From: Topomyia yanbarensis
Taxonomy: Eukaryota > Arthropoda > Insecta > Diptera > Culicidae
Assembly (NCBI RefSeq): GCF_030247195.1
Contig: NC_080672.1
Span: forward strand, 15,376,001-15,440,000
Direction: 5' to 3'
Length of the DNA stretch: 64,000 nucleotides
Made by a program: the position numbers and the translations under genes. How positions within the stretch are numbered: the first letter of the stretch is position 1; each line of letters begins with the position of its first letter. Under the pieces are notes generated by a model. It searched no databases and was not told where the DNA came from. It was given only the letters and a program-made list of their open reading frames with translations. Positions 56,892 through 64,000 of this stretch are shown piece by piece.

Positions 56892-58242
56892 GTGTAATGA
56901 AAATGTCACTCGTGGAAGTTAAAAAATGTAGCGGAAAAATGCTGGCCATGAAGAACGGATCGGCGGAATGTAAATCGTTTGGTAAGTCTACCTCTAAGGC
57001 GCTACAAGAGAACCTCATTAAGCTGATAATTGCTATCTAATTTCTCATTCATTAGGCTTCGTATTAAAAGTGAATTTGTTTATCGCCATCTACTTGCCCG
57101 TGTCTTGAGGGGGGACACTGTAATCAGGTTTGAGTGACAGTGGCGCGCAGTATATCGGAGTGGAAGTTGTGATTACTTTTGTGTTGCCCTCAAGCGTCCG
57201 ATTATTCTTGATGTTGTGAATAACCTCCCAAGAGGATTAGCTGAAGCGAGGGTGCTTTCTGCACCCTTCTTAAGGACACTTCTTTCGAATTAGTTAAACT
57301 GGTGTTATCTACAGGAAGGTGATAACTTTGGTACATATTTTAAATAGGAAATTTACGGCTATTCACAAAGTAATCTAGATAAACAGTTTAAGTGAATTCA
57401 AACACGTCTCAAGTTTACTACTTTGTCCTGAATTGGTGAAATTTCTTGCGATTAGTAGGGGTTTATATCCGTTAACAGCACTATTTTCGTCAGCCTCACT
57501 GGTGAGCCAATTTCCATAGTTCAATAAATAAAGCATCTATCCGAGGCTTTGTTACATTCTCCTCGATTAACGAATTGCAAACAAAAAAAGAACAAACATA
57601 ATAATTCTAATGTGTGAGTAGGGAAAATCCTCCAAATGGATACTTTGATGGACTTGAGAATCGTTCATCTGTAAGCAATTTGAACCAATATCTGAAACAA
57701 ACGAGTTTGTTGAACGTTTCGTATATATTCGTATTTCCCTAAACGTCTTACGATAAAACTAGTCTAAATCTCGACAAACATATGATTACGGCCTAAAAGC
57801 CAACTGTCATAATCCACTTTGAATGGAAATCCCGGACAAACCGTTACATGCCAATCACAGATGTTGGTAATAAACGAAAGAGAAAAGTTTTTTCTTTCAT
57901 AAACTGTTGTGAACTGTGTTCAGCTAGTAACGGTTTGTCCGGAATCTCCATTAAAAGTGGATTTTGATAGATGGCTTTTAGGCCGTAATCATGTTTGTCG
58001 AGAAATCAACATTTAATAGTATAATTGTGTAATAGCTAGTATCTACGTCCGTGAAAGAAAAGAAAATTTTCGCCATCCAGCATATCCAATAGTTTCAAGT
58101 TGGACCACGCTTCCTTCCTTTCCTATTCCTTTTCGTACATTTCGCACATAATTGTTATTCAATTTTATTATAGACCTTTTTCGTACTTTCTCTTTATTGT
58201 GGGATAAGAAGCTTAATTGCGGGGAGACTTTTACCAAAGACA
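56892..58242 (+). repeat. Right inverted LTR-like arm
   Basis: It is the inverted counterpart of 52363-52130 plus 45703-44943. A 227-bp inner part ends in TTGAGGGGGGACAC (57105-57118). An LTR-like segment follows, from TGTAATCAGG at 57119 to about ACA at 58242. AATAAATAAAG near 57524 could be a polyadenylation signal. The order, purine tract then TG..., matches the 3' end of an LTR retrotransposon, but the mate is inverted rather than direct. A palindromic MITE (57769-58005) and about 50 bp near 57660 are specific to this arm. The outer end is approximate. The inner part has a 46-codon frame (MKMSLVEVKKCSGKM...) of unknown origin. Confidence 0.7.
57769..58005. mobile_element. Palindromic MITE in the right arm
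   Basis: TCTCGACAAACAT at the left mirrors ATGTTTGTCGAGA at the right. The arms continue for about 75 bp with ATTACGGCCTAAAAGCC and CCGGACAAACCGTTA blocks. It is absent from the left arm at the matching point, which proves insertion after the arms arose. The duplication may be AAAT or similar; not certain. Confidence 0.75.
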
Positions 58243-59264
58243 AATAATAAAGACGTGAAACGCACGAAGAAAGTCCCGAAAATATGTGGTTTACTTTACG
58301 CTTTTGGAATGAGTGATTCCGGTCCCTTCAGATTTGGCTGCTCTCACCACTTGATGGCGCTTCTGTTTGATGTTTCTGTTGAGAGTCATCAACGCAGGCC
58401 TAGAGGCTTAACTAAAATTGTTATTTACATTAGTTACGCTGTTTGTTGTGCCCTCGAATTTTTTGGCATTTGTGTATATTTTGCTGCCCAACTGCCCAGA
58501 TCTACCTAAGAATCTGGCTTCGATTGGGGTCTTTAGATATCATAAATGGTAAGAATGGTGCTCCAATAGTGTAGCGAGTTGTTTTTATAGTTTTTCAAAT
58601 TATTGTGTTGATTTCAGTGGATGATGGATGGAAAAAATTATTGCAAAATTATTTAACACAAATTGCCCAATATTACGCACCTTTTCTGAACACAGACAAA
58701 GGCTAAATCTTAAGAAACAACCTGAGACAATTGCCAGAAATTGTTTCTAGGACCATGGTGCAGTCTGTTGGAGTTTCCACTGCACTGGTTTTAGAATAAG
58801 ATGTACATAATCTACGATATAGGAATGATCCTCCGACCAGATTTTTTCACAAGTGCTGTCGTTGGAGAGAAATCTACAGAACGTAACATGAGAGCAGTAT
58901 ATAACATTTCTTAAGAGCTGTTCATGTTAAAAAATAAAGCAAGATCACATAAAACGGAATTTGTTGTAACCAGATCTTCTCAAAATATGTTTTAATGTGC
59001 ACTGCTAGGGAATAGTACATTCCGGGAAAAACTACTTAAAGGGAAGCAAATTTACCTAATCTTTATTTGTATTTGTAAAAATTTATCTAACATTTAATGT
59101 CTTAATAAAATGCCCTAAAACTAGTGTGCTTGTATGTGTCTTCGAAATCCAGATGCGATGAGATTAAAATCTAATAGTTCAGAGAACTCGTTGAACCTCC
59201 GAACCATTGATTGCGATGACAGGACTGTTTGCAGCATAGTCAGTGGATTTTATTTCAGGAAAGA
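58243..59264. other. Unassigned stretch
   Basis: No gene or element recognised. A plus-strand frame at 58255-58509 (84 codons) has no family resemblance. Confidence 0.3.
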
Positions 59265-59334
59265 ACCTCTATGCGTCATCTCGTACTCTTCACCAAAAAG
59301 CTATGGTGAAGAGTACGAGATGGCGCATAGAGGT
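59265..59334. other. Near-perfect 31-bp hairpin
   Basis: The arms 59265-59295 and 59304-59334 are inverted copies with one mismatch, separated by the 8-base loop AAAAGCTA. The arms include CTCGTACTCTTCACCA and its complement. Two plus-strand frames, including 59243-59530, run through it, so a coding-strand origin is possible. It could be a micro-inversion duplication or a small-RNA precursor; size and loop alone do not decide. Confidence 0.85.
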
Positions 59335-59541
59335 GTATTTGTGCGAGTATCTCAGGAACATCTTATTCACCCAGCAGCATTTTGGTCACAAAGACTACCT
59401 GCGATATCATTCTCTTTCCTTTGCGGATCACTCCATGGCAAGAAGCGCAGCACCTGACAAACCATTTCTGAACGCCCTCGACCACATTGATGGTATGGTA
59501 AGGATTTCAAACGACATTGCTAAATTCTAGCATCGAACGCA

Positions 59542-59900
59542 CTAATGAACAATAAAGAGCTTTAAAACACAAAGGATCACGAAATTTTCTGGATATCTTA
59601 AAAATGAATCCCAGATGTCGATTGTAGCAGAGAAATGACGACGGTAAGTTAGCTTGTAATCCAATATTACTCCGAGATGTTTAATGTGGTTAACACGGTG
59701 TAGATGAATTCCAGAAACATTACAATAGTTTCCAGTCCACTGGAAACGTTCGCTGCTGAAGCGACATATTGAAAAGCTGCGCGATTGGTGCAACCAAGAT
59801 GTCCGAGCATTTTTTCAATACAGCACCAGGCATAATACTCGGACCTGGATCGTAGGACGATTTTGTCTACTAGATAGCCGAATGAGCCATTTTGTTGTCG
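59542..59900 (-). pseudogene. LINE reverse-transcriptase relic with internal deletion
   Basis: On the minus strand the finger block (SPGPSIMPGAVLKKCSDI, then APIAQLFNMSL and RTFPVDWKL) at about 59850-59745 runs directly into the palm block (SGIHLHRVNHIKHLGVILDY, KLTYRRHFSA) at about 59730-59620. The catalytic region between them is absent. The sequence continues, frame-shifted, to a CVLKLFIVH block near 59545. The motifs suggest a CR1- or Jockey-like element; the clade is uncertain. Confidence 0.65.
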
Positions 59901-60324
59901 ATGGCGAAAACATCCATGCTGATAATAGGTTTGTTCCAGTACAAGGAGAAACTGGAAGTACTCCGGAGCAAACAGGGAGAAAAACGTTCCTATATTATCT
60001 TCTTCCCTTTTTCTTCTTTTGGTAGCAAACCGGAGTGAAAAGGAGCAAGAATTTTTTGCTCCAGAGCAACAGGGAGTAACTTCCGTGTACTGGAACAAAC
60101 CTAATGTCAACCGGGACGTCTCGAACAGCGATGCCGAATCTTGAGAGAAACCGTTCGAAAAGTTCCGTGCAACACAGCTGCACCTAACTTCGGCAGAGGA
60201 AGCTGCATTTCAGATTGGAGACCTGTTCCTTCCTCTTAGTGTTAAATAAAATAAAAATAAACGACCAGAATCCCTTGGGATTCCGACGTAAGTTCTGTTG
60301 TATTCGATTTACGTAAGTTTTATA

Positions 60325-60638
60325 CACACCAAAAAAATCTGAAATTTATCGTTGACGTAATTGCAAACATGACACAATTCAACAAACCGTAATTTACGAA
60401 ATGATGGAACATTACCGTGTTCCATTCGATTTTACAAGAAACATATACTTTACATGCGCAATGACATAAAATTACACTTCCTACCATTCAGAACAAACGC
60501 TGTGTGTGGAGTAAAACTACATGATTTACGAAATTAAACGTCATGTAAAATTAAAATCAAACGTAAACTAAGTCATTTTTGATGCTCGTATATGTCAGGG
60601 TCAGGAGACGTAAATTTACACTATTTTTTCTAGGTGTG
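60325..60638 (+). mobile_element. TA-flanked 314-bp MITE, copy C
   Basis: Same ends (CACACCAAAAAAAT ... TTTTTTCTAGGTGTG) and internal blocks as 14557-14871, with TA at 60323-60324 and 60639-60640. Non-coding. Confidence 0.8.
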
Positions 60639-61355
60639 TAGAGAAACTTGTTATAACTGCGGTAATCGTTACTGCGAGAGACCAAATTGCTTGCGAAGTG
60701 CTTCGTTTTAGCCCGCGGAGACTTCCATTAGACCGCGGTGGTTTACTGGCAGGTTGTTATTTTGGGACTGAAGCTGCAACACATTCCTGAAGTAAACAGT
60801 TTTAGTGAGCTACAGCAGCGTCGACATTCTCAAAATATTGCAACTCGTTCCAGTTGATCCGCATTAGAAAGCGACGAAGAGCGAGTCTTGCGAAAATTTA
60901 ATTTATCGAGGGTCGGTTCGTCCTCGTAACGAAGACATCGACTGAACTTCAGCAAAATTTCCAAAGCAGGATGGTGATTGTCAAAGGGTACTTAAACGTC
61001 GGGCGCAACAACAAAGCATTCACGTACCGCACTTTCATTAACGAAAACTAGGTTAAAAAAAGCGTAACTGATGACTGGAAATTGGAAAATTGTAACTAAC
61101 CAGTTTCAGGAGACGACTCGCAGGATCACCACGAAGCTAACGGGTCGGGAATGCAAAGTCCTGACCAGATTGAGTCCAAATGCGCCCAGGCTGGTTGAAA
61201 TCTTCGAATTGGAACAAATCGTCACTCGAATCTGCGATGGAACAGACGTATTCCACGCATCAGATAAGGCTGCACAATATTACAGTCCTGTTGCTTTTCC
61301 GGATATATGTAAGCAGCTCCAACGAAAGTTTCTAGATGCTCTGCTAAGTTTCACC
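60639..61355. other. Unassigned stretch
   Basis: A plus-strand frame at 61071-61379 (102 codons, with RECKVLTRLSPNAPRLVEIF) is less AT-rich and could be retroelement-derived, but I cannot assign it. Part of the region before it (60830-60960) vaguely resembles a BEL Gag coiled region; too weak to call. Confidence 0.3.
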
Positions 61356-61619
61356 CACACAGCAAAAAAAATCATGTAACTTTACGTCTTTCCAGATGCA
61401 CATAAAAGGAGCGTCCCAATTCACATCAATTTACATTTAATTACATGTAAAAATGTGAGTTGTTCGGCTTTCCCTGGGTCAGTCAGTCTGAATTTTACAT
61501 CAAAAGAGTCACAAAATTTAATTTTACATATCAGAGTATGTAAAATCCTAGTATCAGACAGAAAAATACGTCGCTACATTGTTTAAGTCAAATGTAATTT
61601 TCATTTTTTCTAAGAGTGC
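61356..61619. mobile_element. MITE related to the mariner-borne MITE
   Basis: The ends CACACAGCAAAAAAAATCAT and the inverted TGCACTCTTAGAAAAAATG are like those of the CACACC family, and the interior matches 32757-32980 in the opposite orientation. Non-coding; boundaries good to a few bases. Confidence 0.7.
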
Positions 61620-61920
61620 AGTCACTCTCAATGAAAGAGAAACAGCCACAAGAACCCCGCCATCACGCGTTAAATCTAAAGCGGCCCTTACACGTTCAAT
61701 ATTTTTGTCAACACCAGACAGTATTGACAAAAGTATTGTACGTGTAATCGAAAAAAACTTGTATTGACGATGTGGATTTCAAATGGGATTTCAAATGAGA
61801 TTCTTAGATTTTAGATATCTTATAGTTCCCGCTATACATCAACCATCCATAATAATGATACAACATATCCGTTCGGTTATGATCCAACGTTTCCGTTAGG
61901 TAGTGCAATCGATAAATCAT

Positions 61921-62819
61921 GGTAATTGTCTAGTTTAGAGACTTTATGTTTAGAGGTCCATTTTTAATGCGATTTTTTTGCTAAAATGGTGTATTTTAAC
62001 CTCAATAAACCGAATCGGAGAGCGGAAATGTAAAATTTTTTACCAAAGTTCGATAAATTGAAAAAATAAGTTGTGCTTAATAACGCTCATCACAATGACA
62101 TACTGCCATAGCAAGTAAGCTTATGGAGCGGAGCTGGTGTGATGCGGCTTTGCCGCATAGTCGAGGACGAGACGATGACTAACTCCGGCGGAATAGTAAG
62201 TAAACCTGTGATCCCTTCGTTTGCCGGTTTACTCAAACATAGGGGCTATAGCTAGTTTAAAGCCGACTGAGCGGTAGCGAAGTCGGACAGTGCGCCAAGC
62301 CATATTCGTCAACCATTTTGTTCTTTTGTATAAATGTGAGAAAATGATTTGTTTTGTTAATAAATAAAAGAACACTGACTAATGTGGCTACGTCACATCG
62401 ATTTTTTACTAACTGTCCGACTTCGCTGCCGCTCAGTCGGCTTTAAACTAGCTATAGCCCCTATGTTTGAGTAAACCGGGCAAACGAAAGGATCACAGAT
62501 TTGCTTGCTATTCCGCTGGAAAGATTATCAAAGACTCGTCCGACGGATCCTCAGCGGCTTTGCGCCGCTTCGGATCCTTGGCCTCGACTATGCGGCTAAG
62601 CCGCATCATACCAGCTCCGTACCATAAGCTCACATGTTATGGCAGTATGGCATTGTTATCAGTGTTAAAAACTTATTTTTTAGTTTATCAAACTTTGGCA
62701 ATAAATTTTACATTTCCGCTCTCGGATTCGATTTATTGAGGTTAAAATACACCATTTTAGCAAAAAACCGCATTAAAAATGGACCTCTAAACATAAAGTC
62801 TCTAAACTAGACAATTACC
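61921..62819. mobile_element. Foldback element with 8-bp target duplication
   Basis: The two halves are inverted copies: GGTAATTGTCTAGTTTAGAG at 61921 mirrors the right end at 62819. About 380-400-bp arms flank a centre near 62330-62390. The exact duplication TAAATCAT lies at 61913-61920 and 62820-62827. The arms carry small GC hairpins, ATGCGGC-TTT-GCCGCAT at about 62140-62156 and AGCGGC-TTTGC-GCCGCT near 62551. There is no transposase. An 8-bp target suggests hAT-type mobilisation, but the ends do not look like the other hAT families here. Confidence 0.85.
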
Positions 62820-62827
62820 TAAATCAT

Positions 62828-64000
62828 TTACGAAAATCTGCGAGATCAGCTGTAATCGGAGAAGTGCCTCTGCTACACTATTGACAGATTTGTTATCCAC
62901 GATCATTACTTATGCTAAAGCTAGAGATCTCCAACATGCAAGATCATCCGAGCTCGGAACTGCATTGCTTCAGACTGACCCACTTTTGATGGTGCAATCC
63001 TATGCCATTTCAATCACCGGTTAAACTGATCCACAGGACCTCGCTAAAAAGTATTTATATTACTTGTTTGGATTAAGCTTAGAATAAATATACATGCTAG
63101 TTCAATAAAGTTCAATAAGCCGTCTATTTTGATATGCAGTTGTCGTGATTCGCATGTTATTTTTTGGTCACATGATGCCATACAACCATCTAATAATTGA
63201 TGTCAACTATACAGTTAATTTAATCACCAGTCGATGCTACATTTTCGCTTCAATCCTATTGTTCAGTCCGGTGTCCTCGTTCTGACTGCACGAAATTCAA
63301 AATTGTCTGTCTCCAGTATTGTCAAGAAACAATCTTCACAAATATCCGGGAAAATTATTATTATAAAAGCTTTGTTTATTTTTAGCTCTATTTTTTCCAT
63401 AGATACCTACAGATTGTTTTTTTTCTCCTTAGATACCTCTCGTCGACAGGAAAATGAGTACCTGTATTTATGATGTCACAGAAACGTCTGTATTTATGAT
63501 GTCACAGAAACGTCATGGTTGGACTTGACATTTCGAATGACCGTGAGTTACTTATTGGCGTATCCATATTGAACCAAAATTAAACGTTAGAGGCAAGGCC
63601 CTGCTTTTACCATAGAGATCTTGAATCGCAAGATTTTAATTCAATGCTTAAAAACCTTGCTCTCGAATCTTGGCAACAATCATGGTCTGAAAGTCAATTG
63701 GGCAGATACTGTTACAGTATCCTGCCAACCGTGAAGCTAAATCCCTGGTTCGCTCATATATAATGCAATAGAATGCTTATAAAAAACAGATTAATATCAA
63801 ACCACTATACTCAGAATTGTCATGAAAATCGATCGAAGTAACCATTCGCGTTGGATGCGAAAAGTTTTCGCTGCCGTCAATTTACATTCTTTATAAATTT
63901 TGAAACATTAAAATTTCGAAGATACTGAAGTGATTCATGGAAAAAAAGAAACTGTTTTTTCTGGAAAAATTAAAAGTAAAATACGGCAGACTATGTTATA
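62828..64000. other. Unassigned stretch to the window end
   Basis: No gene recognised. Contains the 26-bp tandem duplication at 63463-63514. Confidence 0.3.
63463..63514 (+). repeat. Perfect 26-bp tandem duplication
   Basis: The unit starting TGTATTTATGATGTCACAGA and ending AACGTC occurs twice in direct succession without a mismatch, indicating a recent duplication. Confidence 0.95.

Noticed and set aside
61071..61379. 102-codon frame as a host gene or BEL Gag fragment
   Set aside because: Composition looks coding-like, but no motif could be assigned; the Gag resemblance upstream is too weak.

Overview
The window is from a dipteran nuclear genome, most likely a culicine mosquito. The evidence is indirect but consistent: about 60% A+T, no prokaryote-type ORF tiling, a Juan-like Jockey-clade LINE, an ITmD37E mariner, a tRNA-derived SINE, CR1/T1-Q-like and RTE/JAM1-like LINE relics, a BEL/Pao element and many MITEs. 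I found no intact host protein-coding gene. The unassigned stretches may be intergenic or the intron of a large gene.

Layout. 1-10.4 kb: a hAT-like element (1022-3194), a hAT-like element with (ACCGC)n-type ends (5558-7205), an RTE-like fragment (8588-8782) and a palindromic hAT-like element (9132-10384). 10.5-15.2 kb: a CR1-like LINE 3' end split by a second, inverted copy of the GC-ended hAT element (11168-13576). That copy itself carries a SINE and an 86-bp insert with a hammerhead-ribozyme-like core. Two tandem 315-bp MITEs follow. 15.2-18.8 kb: mostly single-copy-looking sequence with a weak core-promoter candidate. 18.85-25.06 kb: a complete, recently inserted, minus-strand BEL/Pao LTR element with two 541-bp LTRs that look identical, a 5-bp TSD and a tRNA-Tyr primer-binding site. 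It keeps only gag, and its leader contains a degraded antisense histone H3 gene with its histone 3' stem-loop. 25-32 kb: decayed LINE fragments and a TTAA-flanked MITE. 32.25-33.73 kb: a dead ITmD37E mariner with a MITE inside. 34-41 kb: little recognised. 41-45 kb: a CR1-like LINE split by an RTE relic, itself split by a TTAA MITE. 44.9-58.2 kb: a layered nest with about 1.3-kb outward-facing inverted LTR-like arms, an I-like LINE between them, and a 6.4-kb Juan-like LINE with a 13-bp TSD inside the left arm. That LINE in turn holds a 1146-bp solo LTR and an 899-bp MITE. 58-64 kb: a LINE relic with an internal deletion, a 31-bp hairpin, MITEs, an 899-bp foldback element and a 26-bp tandem duplication.

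The elements act independently rather than as a pathway. What can be read is an insertion chronology, from nesting and target-site duplications, and the remnants each family left. The most unusual object is the BEL element carrying histone H3. Next are the hammerhead-like micro-insertion and the inverted LTR-like arms. All calls come from reading the sequence; no alignments or database searches were run.
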